Assembly (NCBI RefSeq): GCF_943193025.1
Contig: NZ_CALPCQ010000002.1
Span: 59,988 to 123,987 of the forward strand
Origin: Lactobacillus agrestimuris
GTDB lineage: Bacteria; Bacillota; Bacilli; Lactobacillales; Lactobacillaceae
Length of the DNA stretch: 64,000 nucleotides
Direction: 5' to 3'
A program made the translations under genes and the position numbers. Positions within the stretch are counted from its first letter, which is position 1, and the number at the start of each line of letters is the position of its first letter. The notes under the pieces were generated by a model, which did not search any database, had not been told where the DNA came from, and saw only the letters and a program-made list of their open reading frames with translations. Positions 50,907 through 59,172 of the stretch are shown here, in pieces.

Positions 50907-50980
50907 GGCGGAATTGGTGAAGGGGTTAACACACCGGTTTGTGGATCCGGCATACATGGGTTCGAATCCCATATTCCGCC
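50907..50980 (+). tRNA. tRNA-His (GTG anticodon)
   Basis: Full cloverleaf: an eight-pair acceptor stem GGCGGAAT / ATTCCGCC with the extra G-1:C73 pair specific to tRNA-His, and a D arm with GGTGAAGGGGTTAACACACC. The anticodon GTG is at 50941-50943 and the T arm has GGGTTCGAATCCC. CCA is not encoded. Confidence 0.96.
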
Positions 50981-51020
50981 CTAGTAATACTCACGAGTCG
51001 TGAATAATAACGACTGCACA

Positions 51021-51055
51021 AAAAAGACGAGCGATTAGCTCGTCTTTATTTTTTT
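51021..51055. terminator. bidirectional terminator between tRNA-His and the NEAT-SLAP gene
   Basis: AAAGACGAGC / GCTCGTCTTT stem, GATTA loop, A run before and T run after. Confidence 0.88.
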
Positions 51056-51072
51056 AAAAATTAAATTAATGA

Positions 51073-51867
51073 TTAAAAGTTTGCTTTCTTAACGTATTGA
51101 TTCTTTGAAATACGGTAAAAGTTCTTGCCATGTAATTTAATTGCCTTACCGTAAGTTGAAACCTTTGAGTGCTTCTTCAAAACTTTCTTACCAATGCGCT
51201 TACCCTTCTTGTCATAAATATATGCGTTGTGCTTTAAAGTACGCTTAGTAGCATGAGCCTTCTTAGTGGTATTCTTGCTAGTCTTAGTAGTCTTTGCGGT
51301 CTTATCAGTCTTTTTTGAAGTGGTTTCAGTATTTGAAGCATCAGTGTTTGCAAGCTTGCCTAAAGTTACATCAGCAGTTTCGTTCATGGTCTTGCCCATA
51401 ACGTTAAGAGTGAATGCTAAAGTACCTTTACCTTCTTTGTAAGCATCTGCAGGGAAGACAAAGTCCAATGATGATCCATCTTTAGCTACATTTTCAACCT
51501 TACCAGCAACACCGTTAAGTGAAATAGCTGAGATCATCTTTGACATGTCTTGACTCTTAGTCATTGGGTTCTTTGAACCATCAACGTGGATAGTAATTTC
51601 TGAAACTTTACCGTCCTTTAAGGTAACTTGTGCGCTGTTTCCAAGGAACATAGCAGCTTCTGAAGGTTGAGTTGAACCAGTCTTAGTAATTGCCATAGTA
51701 ACAGTTTGACTGTTTGCACTGTTTGCATCAGCAGTCTTGGCTGCAGTGTTAGTAGCAACAACTGGAGTTTGAGCAGGGGTAGTTGAATCTGCTAAAACTG
51801 GAGTTGAGATAGCTGCTGTAGCTAAAAGTGATAATGATGCCAAAATAACTTTTGTATTCTTTTTCAT
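51073..51867 (-). CDS. secreted NEAT-domain protein with C-terminal SLAP wall-binding domain
   Basis: 264 residues. A signal peptide (cleavage near VLADS) and an Ala/Thr/Asn-rich linker are followed by a NEAT domain at about 53-170 (VTMAITKTGSTQPSEAAMFL, VTLKDGKVSEITIHVDGSKN, SLDFVFPADAYKEG). A Thr/Lys linker leads to a C-terminal SLAP/SH3-like repeat (NAYIYDKKGKRIGKKVLKKH, FYRISKNQYVKKANF). NEAT domains bind heme at the surface; the SLAP repeat replaces sortase anchoring. The usual SLIM/YxxxY residues are not evident, so heme binding is inferred from fold and from the divergent uptake operon. An AGGAGA ribosome site precedes the ATG. Confidence 0.78.
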   Translation of the reverse strand: MKKNTKVILASLSLLATAAISTPVLADSTTPAQTPVVATNTAAKTADANSANSQTVTMAITKTGSTQPSEAAMFLGNSAQVTLKDGKVSEITIHVDGSKNPMTKSQDMSKMISAISLNGVAGKVENVAKDGSSLDFVFPADAYKEGKGTLAFTLNVMGKTMNETADVTLGKLANTDASNTETTSKKTDKTAKTTKTSKNTTKKAHATKRTLKHNAYIYDKKGKRIGKKVLKKHSKVSTYGKAIKLHGKNFYRISKNQYVKKANF

Positions 51868-51998
51868 AAAAATCTCCTCGTAAATTACAAAAACTTATTT
51901 CCGTCTAATATTATTAGCTAAAAATAAAAAAATACAATAGGGTCTGGAGTTATTTAATTAATAATGGCTTAAAAAACTAATAAATTAAATACCATGAA

Positions 51999-52035
51999 AA
52001 TGCGCATTGCAAAGCGCTTTCAAGAACTTTATAAT
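51999..52035 (+). promoter_or_regulatory. promoter with two tandem palindromes controlling the heme-uptake operon
   Basis: TTGCAA (52007-52012), 17-base spacer, TATAAT (52030-52035). Two perfect 10-bp palindromes, AATGCGCATT (51999-52008) and AAAGCGCTTT (52011-52020), spaced by one helical turn, straddle the -35. The second resembles the core of a cre box (TTGCAAAGCGCTTTCAA). They could be CcpA and/or iron/heme-responsive operators. Confidence 0.5.
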
Positions 52036-52071
52036 TAAATTATTAAATGTAAAAAGTTAGGGAGTATAAAA

Positions 52072-52644
52072 ATGAAGAAGAATTTACTTAAATTTATTGC
52101 CACCAGTTCTGCAGCACTTACTTTGGCAACACCAGTTGCTTTTGCTATGACACAAAATCCACAAATTGTCTCAGCTGCAAAAGTTGAAACTCAAAAGTCA
52201 GTTAAGATGACTGTTTACAAATACAGTGCAAATCATAAGAGCAGAGCTAAATCAATGGCTCAAGGTTTCGTAGGTACTAAGGCCGGTGTAACTATTAAAA
52301 ACGGTAAAGTTACTAAGTTAACTCTTCATGTTGATGGTAAAAATTCGCCAATGGGTAAGGGACAAAACGTTGATAAAATTGTTAAATCATTGAAGATTAA
52401 CGGTGTTAGTGGCCATAAAGAAAATATTTCGGCTGACAATTCAAGTTTCGATTTTGTTTTCTCAGGTAAAGCTTTCAAGAATAATGGCTGGGCTAAGATG
52501 TCAGTAACTATCAACTTCGGTGGTAATATGACCGAACAAGCTTGGGTGAAATTCGGCAAGGTTAGTGGTGTAAAGGCTACTAAAGCGAATAAGAAGAAGG
52601 CCAGCAAAAAGGTTAGTAAGAAAAGCAACAGCCACATCAAATAA
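52072..52644 (+). CDS. NEAT-domain surface protein, first half (frameshifted gene)
   Basis: 190 residues. A signal peptide (cleavage near VSAAK) is followed by a NEAT domain at about 40-165 (SVKMTVYKYSANHKSRAKSM, LTLHVDGKNSPMGKGQ, NSSFDFVFSGKAFKN) and a Lys/Ser-rich tail. It is similar to the divergent NEAT-SLAP protein. Just before the stop, shifting by one base in the AAAA run at 52621-52624 continues the linker as KKATATSNKKSK into a second NEAT domain. The frame as written is therefore a truncated version of a two-NEAT, membrane-anchored protein. It could still be secreted as a soluble hemophore-like piece. First gene of the operon behind the palindromic promoter. Confidence 0.75.
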   Translation: MKKNLLKFIATSSAALTLATPVAFAMTQNPQIVSAAKVETQKSVKMTVYKYSANHKSRAKSMAQGFVGTKAGVTIKNGKVTKLTLHVDGKNSPMGKGQNVDKIVKSLKINGVSGHKENISADNSSFDFVFSGKAFKNNGWAKMSVTINFGGNMTEQAWVKFGKVSGVKATKANKKKASKKVSKKSNSHIK

Positions 52645-53389
52645 AAAGTCGAAGGTAAGTACTAAGAAAAAAATTCAGTATATTAACTATACTGTTTACA
52701 AAAAAGATCGCTCAGGTATTTCTGCAGCTAACAACTTTTACACTCGTCAGGCTAAAGTTACTAAAACTAAAAGTGGCTATATAATGACGCTCTATGTCAA
52801 AGTTAAGCATGGTTTAGTGAAGTTTAAGCCACTAACTATGTCACTTGGTAAGATTGAAAATCGCAGCTTTGAAACTAAGAATGGTCACGATATCTGGACT
52901 TATCAAGTTGCTTTTAAGTCATTAGATCAGCTTAACAAGGCTAGTTCTGGGAGTCTACATTTAAGTGTACCTATTGCTAATATTCATGATCAAACTTTTG
53001 AAGTTTGGTATGAATGGGGTGTTAAAAAAGTTGCTCATAATACGGCGGCCGATAAGGTTTTAGCAGGTAGTTCTTCTGCTTCATCTGATAAAGAAAATAG
53101 TGCGTCGGTTGCATCAAGTCAATCAAATTCTACAAGTGTCGCTCCTTCAGCTGAAACTAGTATTAGTGAGCCAGTAGATAAGTCGGCTGATGCCGATTCT
53201 GCTGTAACACCGGCCGATTTGGCTAAATATAAAGTATCACCTGAGAAACAGACATATGCCGAAACGGCATTGATTAACTATCCATTTGCCCAAACAATTT
53301 TAATTTTTGTCATTTTAGATGCGATCGTAATTGCAGGTGCAATTTCACTTAGAAGAAAATTTTTGAAAGGCGGGAAAAATGATGAATAA
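52645..53389 (+). pseudogene. second half of the two-NEAT surface protein, out of frame
   Basis: In frame +2 the sequence runs on from the linker (SNKKSKVSTKKKIQYINYTVY) through a second NEAT-like domain and a Ser/Ala-rich low-complexity stretch. It ends with a membrane anchor (TILIFVILDAIVIAGAISL, then RRKFLKGG) and stop at 53389. No ribosome site or start serves it at its 5' end; the first ATG (52784) lies inside the domain. It is therefore expressed only if frameshifting or a reversible A-run change restores the frame. Confidence 0.7.
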
Positions 53390-54152
53390 AGTTTTAAAAG
53401 GATTGATTTCATCACTTTCCTTGTTTTTATTTTTCGTAATTTCATGTCAGACTGCTTTCGCACAAAGTATTAATTACCATGCTTACAAATATGGTACTCA
53501 CCAAACTTCAATGGCGGACGGCTACTATGCTCGTCCAGCTGATGTTAAGGCTGATGGGAATCAGTATTTAGTCACAATGACTATTAGAACTAAAAAGAGT
53601 TTGAGTCCATATCCAGTAAAGGTACTTTCAATTGATGGTCAAGCGCCCATAAATGTAGTTAAGACGCGACATGGATCTGATTATGATTATCGTTATAGTT
53701 TTCGCACTAATAATTTAAAACATGATATTAACAGTAAAATTAGTATTGATGTACCAAATGTTTATAAAGCTACTCATGATATCACTTTTTCATTTGATAC
53801 TAGTAATTTGCCAAAATTAAGCGATAAAAAGAGTAGTAGTTCTACTAAACATAGTGCAGTAGTAACGACCACTAATGGAGGCGGAAAAAATGGTTCATCT
53901 GGTGCTGATTCAGAAGCGCTTTTGGCTCAAGCTCAATCGCAATCAGATGCTGCCAAGAAAAAGCAAGCCGCTTTGGCGCAGCAACAAATGGCTCAAAACA
54001 GTAAAAATCAAGTTGATAACGAACGGAATCAAAAAATGTTTTACTACACTGTTTTAGGTGGGACAATTAGTTTAATTGTTTTGATTATTGCAGCCGTATT
54101 TTTTGTAATTAGTGGTAGAACTAACAAATCCAAAAAAGTAAAGGATAGATAG
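53382..54152 (+). CDS. NEAT-like surface protein with C-terminal membrane anchor
   Basis: 256 residues. The second of two adjacent ATGs is taken, eight bases after AAAGGCGGG; the start overlaps the stop of the preceding frame. A signal peptide (cleavage near AFAQS) is followed by a NEAT-like domain at about 28-150 (INYHAYKYGTHQTSMADGYY, VTMTIRTKKSL). A Gln/Ala-rich coiled coil (residues about 175-210) and a TM helix with a basic tail end it. It probably relays heme from wall proteins to the ABC transporter. No LPxTG is present. Fourteen bases of coding overlap with the broken gene suggest translational coupling. Confidence 0.72.
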   Translation: MNKVLKGLISSLSLFLFFVISCQTAFAQSINYHAYKYGTHQTSMADGYYARPADVKADGNQYLVTMTIRTKKSLSPYPVKVLSIDGQAPINVVKTRHGSDYDYRYSFRTNNLKHDINSKISIDVPNVYKATHDITFSFDTSNLPKLSDKKSSSSTKHSAVVTTTNGGGKNGSSGADSEALLAQAQSQSDAAKKKQAALAQQQMAQNSKNQVDNERNQKMFYYTVLGGTISLIVLIIAAVFFVISGRTNKSKKVKDR

Positions 54153-55037
54153 ATGAAATCACATAAAAAAGGAATAATTATTGGTTTAGTTGCATTTTTA
54201 ATTGTGATTGCTGGTGTAGCCATTGGTGCTAAGCACTTTATTGATAAAAAAGTGGCTGATGATCAAAGAATTGTTGCAACCAGTGCGGCTATTACAGAGA
54301 TTTTTGACAAACTTGATATTAACCTAGTTGGTGTACCTAATACTCAGGCAAAACTTCCAAAAAGATATCAAAATGTCGAAAAAATCGGTAATCCAATGAA
54401 ACCAAGTATTGAAAAAATAGCCTCATTGAATCCAACACGTGTTTATGCCGTTTCAACTTTAAAAGATCAATATGACGACTCTTTCAAAGAACAAAGTGTG
54501 AAGGTTACTTACTTGAGTCTTGATTCGGTTACTGATCTTGAAGCAACTTTAGCAACTTTGGGGAAAGAATATTACCGTCAAGTTCAAGCTAATAAGCAAA
54601 TTAAAATTATTAACGATGCTGTCGCAAAAGCAAAAAAACGTGTTCATGGACGTAAACCTAAAGTTTTAGTTTTGATGGGACTGCCAGGTGCAAATTACAT
54701 GATTTTAACTAATAAGTCATACCTTGGTGATTTAGTAAATATTGCTGGCGGTGAAAATGTTTATAAATCTTCAAGTCAAATTTACTTGTCCCCAAGCAAC
54801 GAATCTTTAGCTACAAAAAATCCAGATGTAATTTTGCGATTAGAACATGCTTTGCCGAATGTTACTGTGCCTCAATTCAAACAAGAATTTAAGAAGAATC
54901 CTGTTTGGAAGAAAATGAAAGCTGTCAAAGAAAATAAGGTTTATGACTTACAGCAACCAGACTTTAATGCTTCTGCTAATATGAATGTTCCTGAAGCATT
55001 AAATAAGTTAAGTAATATTTTTTATCCAGAAAATTAA
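54153..55037 (+). CDS. heme/iron-complex ABC transporter substrate-binding protein (IsdE-like)
   Basis: 294 residues with the BtuF/IsdE class III binding-protein fold: IVATSAAITEIFDKLDINLV, SIEKIASLNPTRVYAVS, KVLVLMGLPG, then the second lobe with LGDLVNIAGGENVY. It lacks a lipobox Cys; the N-terminal hydrophobic helix (GIIIGLVAFLIVIAGVAIGA) is instead an uncleaved membrane anchor, which is uncommon for this class. Its ATG directly follows the stop of the NEAT-like gene. It passes heme or another iron complex to the permease. Confidence 0.85.
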   Translation: MKSHKKGIIIGLVAFLIVIAGVAIGAKHFIDKKVADDQRIVATSAAITEIFDKLDINLVGVPNTQAKLPKRYQNVEKIGNPMKPSIEKIASLNPTRVYAVSTLKDQYDDSFKEQSVKVTYLSLDSVTDLEATLATLGKEYYRQVQANKQIKIINDAVAKAKKRVHGRKPKVLVLMGLPGANYMILTNKSYLGDLVNIAGGENVYKSSSQIYLSPSNESLATKNPDVILRLEHALPNVTVPQFKQEFKKNPVWKKMKAVKENKVYDLQQPDFNASANMNVPEALNKLSNIFYPEN

Positions 55038-55048
55038 TAGGTTATAAG

Positions 55049-55987
55049 ATGAAAAAAAGAGGTCTATGGGTATACGGAATTTTGGTGATTCTGTTGATTG
55101 GGACGGTTTACTTTGCCTTAACGCATGGTGCAAGTAAAATTTCGTATCAGAATTTGACTATTAATAATTTAAATATTTTATTTAACATTCGAATTCCGCG
55201 GATTTTATCTGCCTTGATCGCTGGCGCTTCACTTTCGGTTAGTGGAGCGTTTTTTCAGGCGGCTTTAAGAAATCCGATTGCGGATCCGGGAATCATGGGT
55301 GTGTCATCTGCAGCAGGATTGTTTCAAACTTTTGCTATGTTTTTACTTCCAGGATTTTTCTTCGGGAAAATAGCCTTTGCGGTAGTTGGAGGAATGGTCG
55401 CATTCATCTTTTTAATTAACTTTCAAAAGAAGATGGATCCGTATCGTTTGATTATTATTGGAGTAGCATTAAATGCTGTCTTTACTGGAATTCAAGATGT
55501 GATTTCTAATAATGGTAATGCTAGCGTGTCTCTTGCGACTAGTACTTGGCAAAGTACGCTTTACTTAGCTATTTTGGGAATACTAGGAATCATTGCGGCA
55601 ATTATTTTTGCGCAATGGGGTAACTACTTAAAGGTAAACGATGAAGAATTAAGATCTTTGGGTGTTTCTCCAAAGCAAATGCGGATTGTTTTATTATTAA
55701 TTGCGGTTATCTTGGCGTCAATTACGACTGCCTGCATTGGTGTGATTGCCTTTATTGGGATTATTGTTCCGCAAATTGGCCGACAATTAATTGGACATGA
55801 TTATCAAAAGTTGATTCCATTCTCTATGTTTGCAGGAGCTTGGTTCATGCTTTTTGTGGATACGCTTGGAAGAACGATTAATCCGCCAAATGAAATTTCA
55901 GCGGCAGTCTTGTTGGCAATTATCGGCGGTCCATGTATGATTTTAATTTTATTAAAGATAAGTGGAGGAAAGAATGCTAGAGCTTAA
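55049..55987 (+). CDS. FecCD-family ABC transporter permease (heme/iron complex; IsdF-like)
   Basis: 312 residues with eight to ten TM helices. Family motifs IRIPRILSALIAGASLSVSG, FFQAALRNPIADPGIMGVSS and the C-terminal FIGIIVPQIGRQLIGHDY with GRTINPPNEISAAVLLAIIG (coupling and exit region) are present. It lies 11 bases after the binding-protein gene, and the ATPase start overlaps its end. It forms a homodimeric channel for heme or a siderophore-type substrate. Confidence 0.92.
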   Translation: MKKRGLWVYGILVILLIGTVYFALTHGASKISYQNLTINNLNILFNIRIPRILSALIAGASLSVSGAFFQAALRNPIADPGIMGVSSAAGLFQTFAMFLLPGFFFGKIAFAVVGGMVAFIFLINFQKKMDPYRLIIIGVALNAVFTGIQDVISNNGNASVSLATSTWQSTLYLAILGILGIIAAIIFAQWGNYLKVNDEELRSLGVSPKQMRIVLLLIAVILASITTACIGVIAFIGIIVPQIGRQLIGHDYQKLIPFSMFAGAWFMLFVDTLGRTINPPNEISAAVLLAIIGGPCMILILLKISGGKNARA

Positions 55988-56732
55988 TAACGTTGATTTT
56001 TCTTACCACAATAAAAATATCTTTAATGGATTAAATTTTTCTTTGCAAGATAACAAGATAACGACAATCATTGGTCCGAATGGTTCAGGTAAATCGACTT
56101 TATTTAAATTGTTAACTCGATCAGAAAAAGCAAAATCTGGTGAAATAAAACTTGATGGTAGTGATATTTGGACAATTCAACCACGTGATTTTGCAAAGAA
56201 AGTAGCGATTGTACACCAGCAAAATCAGCTCTACGATGAGATGACCGTAAATGAACTGATTAAGATGGGGCGATTGCCGTATAACTCTTTATTTGAGAAT
56301 GATCAGACTGATCCAGAAAAGTTAAATAAGATTTTAAATTATTTAGAAATTGAGCCGTTGAAGAATAAGTTCGTTTCTGAATTGTCAGGCGGACAGCAGC
56401 AGCGTGTTTGGCTTGCTGTTGCCCTGGCGCAGGAACCAGAATATTTATTTTTAGATGAACCGACAACTTATTTGGATCTTCATTTTCAGTATCGATTTTT
56501 AAAATTATTGAAGAAATTAAATCGTGATCAAGGATTGTCTATTTGTATGATTCTTCATGATTTAAATCAGGCACTGCAGTTTAGTGATCAGGTTGTACTC
56601 TTAAATCAAGGAGAGATTAAAAAGATTGGTCAACCAGAAGAAGTTATTACGAAAGAGATAATTAGTAATAATTTTAAAATCGACTGTGAAGTAATCAAAA
56701 CAGATCAAGGCGTATTTTTGAGACAGTATTAG
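55974..56732 (+). CDS. ABC transporter ATP-binding protein of the heme/iron uptake system
   Basis: 252 residues. The ATG at 55974 has GTGGAGG upstream, inside the last codons of the permease gene (14-base overlap). Walker A GPNGSGKS near 33-40, signature LSGGQQQRVWLAVAL, Walker B YLFLDEPT, and switch HD in MILHDLNQ match FecE/FhuC ATPases. It energises the permease before it. Confidence 0.92.
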   Translation: MLELNNVDFSYHNKNIFNGLNFSLQDNKITTIIGPNGSGKSTLFKLLTRSEKAKSGEIKLDGSDIWTIQPRDFAKKVAIVHQQNQLYDEMTVNELIKMGRLPYNSLFENDQTDPEKLNKILNYLEIEPLKNKFVSELSGGQQQRVWLAVALAQEPEYLFLDEPTTYLDLHFQYRFLKLLKKLNRDQGLSICMILHDLNQALQFSDQVVLLNQGEIKKIGQPEEVITKEIISNNFKIDCEVIKTDQGVFLRQY

Positions 56733-56748
56733 AAGGAAGGTAAAAATA

Positions 56749-57360
56749 ATGGATGAAAATACAAAGAATATGCTAGCAGGTAAGCCATACCGTCCTGACG
56801 AAAAAGAGTTATTTACTCTTTCAAGAACTGCTCACAAACTTTGTCAGGAATATAATTTGCTTGTTGACACGGATAAAAAACGAAATGAAGTTATCGATCA
56901 GCTTTTTCCAGATCACGGAAAAGATATTTATTTACAAGGTCCAATTCAAGTAGATTATGGTAGATTTACTAAATTAGGTGATAACTTTTACGCAAATTTT
57001 AACCTGACTATTTTAGATACTTGTCCTGTAGTAATTGGAAATAATGTCATGTGTGGGCCTAATGTAACTTTTGCGACACCACTTCATCCATTACTTGCTG
57101 AGCAGAGAAACGCAAGGATGCAAAATGACGGAAAGTTTTCAGATGTTGAATACGGTGCACCAATTACAATTGGTGATAACTGCTGGATTGCAAGTAATGT
57201 AACAATTACTGCCGGAGTGACTATTGGTGAGGGATGTGTGGTCGGAGCTGGTGCTGTAGTAACTAAAGATATGCCAGCCAATTCATTAGTTTTAGGTGTT
57301 CCTGCAAAGCCCGTTCGTCAATTAGGTGAAGAAGATCGAATTAAGAATTGGCCATATTAA
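56749..57360 (+). CDS. maltose/galactoside O-acetyltransferase family protein (left-handed beta-helix)
   Basis: 203 residues. The N-terminal Mac domain (NMLAGKPYRPDEKELF) is followed by hexapeptide repeats. The catalytic His lies in FATPLHPLLAEQRN, and VTITAGVTIGEGCVVGAGAV leads to the end AKPVRQL. It acetylates sugars such as maltose or galactosides with acetyl-CoA. It lies 16 bases after the ATPase gene with an AAGGAAGG site, so it is on the heme-uptake transcript although its function appears unrelated. Confidence 0.9.
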   Translation: MDENTKNMLAGKPYRPDEKELFTLSRTAHKLCQEYNLLVDTDKKRNEVIDQLFPDHGKDIYLQGPIQVDYGRFTKLGDNFYANFNLTILDTCPVVIGNNVMCGPNVTFATPLHPLLAEQRNARMQNDGKFSDVEYGAPITIGDNCWIASNVTITAGVTIGEGCVVGAGAVVTKDMPANSLVLGVPAKPVRQLGEEDRIKNWPY

Positions 57361-57370
57361 TAATTAGAAT

Positions 57371-57415
57371 AAAAAAGCTCATGAGTCAATTTTCTTTGAC
57401 TTCATGGGCTTTTTT
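57371..57415. terminator. bidirectional terminator between the acetyltransferase and the small membrane peptide gene
   Basis: AAAAAAGCTCATGA and GTCAA pair with TTGAC and TCATGGGCTTTTTT (about 19 bp with one mismatch and a G-U), with T runs on both strands. Confidence 0.9.
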
Positions 57416-57416
57416 C

Positions 57417-57503
57417 CTATTTAACTTCTTTTGCTGTAGTTGCTAAATAGATAATAAATGCGATTGGCAAAAGAAGAATAAAAAGAATTATTTTTTTAAG
57501 CAT
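57417..57503 (-). CDS. 28-residue hydrophobic membrane peptide
   Basis: Minus-strand ORF starting MLKKIILFILLLPIAFIIYL and ending in a polar KEVK tail, i.e. a single TM helix with a basic N-terminus. GGAGT lies seven bases before the ATG, a TATAAT (in TAGTATAATCG) lies about 30 bases further upstream, and the stop codon abuts a perfect terminator. The three signals together make a real small gene likely. It may be a type I-toxin-like or regulatory membrane peptide; no antisense RNA was recognised. The remaining gap to 57679 contains only promoter-like AT-rich DNA. Confidence 0.55.
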   Translation of the reverse strand: MLKKIILFILLLPIAFIIYLATTAKEVK

Positions 57504-57679
57504 AGTAAAAACTCCAATCAAAAATAACTTTTACGATTATACTATTAGTTTAAATCAAATTTATATACAAATTTATTAAATATTGATCATTTTAAAGCTA
57601 TTTCTATATTTATTGAAAGTTTCACGGTATAATAGTATATGTGGATGTAAAATATTATTAATTTATGGAGAATCTTTGA

Positions 57680-58363
57680 ATGGTACAAAATTTAACAGAA
57701 CAGGCTTATGAAACTATTCTTGATAATATTACTAGCTTAAGATATTTCCCCGGCCAAAAGGTTTCAGAAAAGGAAGTTGAAAATAGTATCAAGATAGGTC
57801 GTACCCCTGTTCGTGAAGCATTACTTCGCCTTAGACAAGATGGTTTAATTAAGGTTGTTCCACAGTCTGGTACATATATTTCTAAAATCAACCTTAACCG
57901 TGTGTCTGATGCAATTTTAATTAGAAAAAGTATTGAATCTAAGGTAATAGATGAAGCCTGCACTCGTGAACATTCACGCCTAGAATCAATCCGCCTTATG
58001 CAGTTAGTCGAAGAACAACGAGAAGCTGCAAAAAAACATGATGTTTCAAGTTTCTTAAAATACAGTGATCAGTTCCACAAACAATTTTTCATTGATACAG
58101 ATCACAAGTTTCTATGGGATTGGCTAAGTCATATTAATATCTACTTCTACCGTGTGACTACATTAAGTTTAAAGCTTAGTGATGAAAATTGGGAAAAATC
58201 AATTCATGAACAAGAAGAATTACTAGATGCAGTATTTAACAATGATCCTGAAAAAGCTCATAAGGCTTTTGAACATAATCTTGATGTTACTGAAGAAACT
58301 GAACGTGTTCTTCTTAATGAATATCCAGACTATTTCTATCCAGATTCAAACGAAGAAGAATAA
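57680..58363 (+). CDS. GntR-family transcriptional regulator, FCD subfamily
   Basis: 227 residues. The winged helix (residues about 5-75) has the GntR pattern YETILDNITSLRYFPGQKVS, TPVREALLRLRQDGL and VVPQSGTYI. An all-helical FCD effector domain follows, with the metal-binding pattern D..H (KYSDQFHKQFF) and later His residues (HKAFEHNLDV). FadR-type regulators sense small organic acids. There are no adjacent catabolic genes, so its target is unknown. A GGAG site precedes the ATG. Confidence 0.88.
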   Translation: MVQNLTEQAYETILDNITSLRYFPGQKVSEKEVENSIKIGRTPVREALLRLRQDGLIKVVPQSGTYISKINLNRVSDAILIRKSIESKVIDEACTREHSRLESIRLMQLVEEQREAAKKHDVSSFLKYSDQFHKQFFIDTDHKFLWDWLSHINIYFYRVTTLSLKLSDENWEKSIHEQEELLDAVFNNDPEKAHKAFEHNLDVTEETERVLLNEYPDYFYPDSNEEE

Positions 58364-58402
58364 AAAGTGACCTATTCCAAAGTTGGAATAAGTCACTTTT
58401 TT
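58362..58402. terminator. bidirectional terminator between GntR and PAP2 genes
   Basis: AAAAAGTGAC/TATTCCA paired with TGGAATA/GTCACTTTTTT, 17 bp with one mismatch and AAGT loop. Confidence 0.9.
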
Positions 58403-58405
58403 GCT

Positions 58406-59026
58406 TTATTCTTTTATTTTTTTACCAATTTCATTTAAAATCAGTTGAACAATTCCGATCCATGCAAGTGCAATCGCAACTGAAGCACAAACATCGGATG
58501 GATAGTGGGCATATACATATACCCTTGAGATCATAACGATTATTAACCAAACAATTAATAAAACATTAATCCAAATTCTAGCGGTTCTATTCTTCATAAC
58601 TTTTGGAAGCAGAATCATCATTAACCAAATTACTAAGATTGACATACCAAGAACATGTCCACTTGGAAAACTAAATCCATCATCAATAGCAAGGTGTTGA
58701 ACAGGTCGAGCACGTTGAATTAAATGTTTAATAATGTAGCCCAACGCATCTGCACTGATTAAAGTGATGATGATATTGATCGCAAGGGGGCGCCGTTTCT
58801 TTAGCCACAAAATGACTGATAATAACAGCATCCAGATCAAGTCCATCTTTGGAGATGCTAAGAAGGTAATCTTAAGCATCAAGCCTTTCAAGTTTGGAAC
58901 GGTTTGAACTAACTGTTGGAAGAAATGATCAAAGCCACCAATCCAAGCAGCATTCATTGCTACAGAAATAGCAAAAATCAAAGCAATTGGTAATCCTACA
59001 CAAATTGCATAAATATTCTTTTTCAT
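58406..59026 (-). CDS. PAP2-family membrane phosphatase
   Basis: 206 residues with about six TM helices. The acid-phosphatase signature is complete: KHLIQRARP (KxxxxxxRP), FPSGH (PSGH) and SRVYVYAHYPSD (SRxxxxxHxxxD). It acts on the outer membrane leaflet, probably on undecaprenyl diphosphate or phosphatidylglycerol phosphate. An AGGATT ribosome site precedes the ATG. Monocistronic. Confidence 0.9.
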   Translation of the reverse strand: MKKNIYAICVGLPIALIFAISVAMNAAWIGGFDHFFQQLVQTVPNLKGLMLKITFLASPKMDLIWMLLLSVILWLKKRRPLAINIIITLISADALGYIIKHLIQRARPVQHLAIDDGFSFPSGHVLGMSILVIWLMMILLPKVMKNRTARIWINVLLIVWLIIVMISRVYVYAHYPSDVCASVAIALAWIGIVQLILNEIGKKIKE

Positions 59027-59127
59027 AAAAATCCTCGTTCTGTCTTAAATTAACGTTTTAAGAATACCACATAAAATACAAAAAATTTACTTATTTTGAA
59101 AAACTTCTATATTAAACACTGGATAAC

Positions 59128-59172
59128 TAAAAAATCCACTTATCGTCATAAAGAGGGTAAGTGGATTTTTTT
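59128..59172 (-). terminator. intrinsic terminator after proC
   Basis: AAAAATCCACTTA / TAAGTGGATTTTT, a perfect 13-bp stem with T runs on both strands. Confidence 0.85.
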
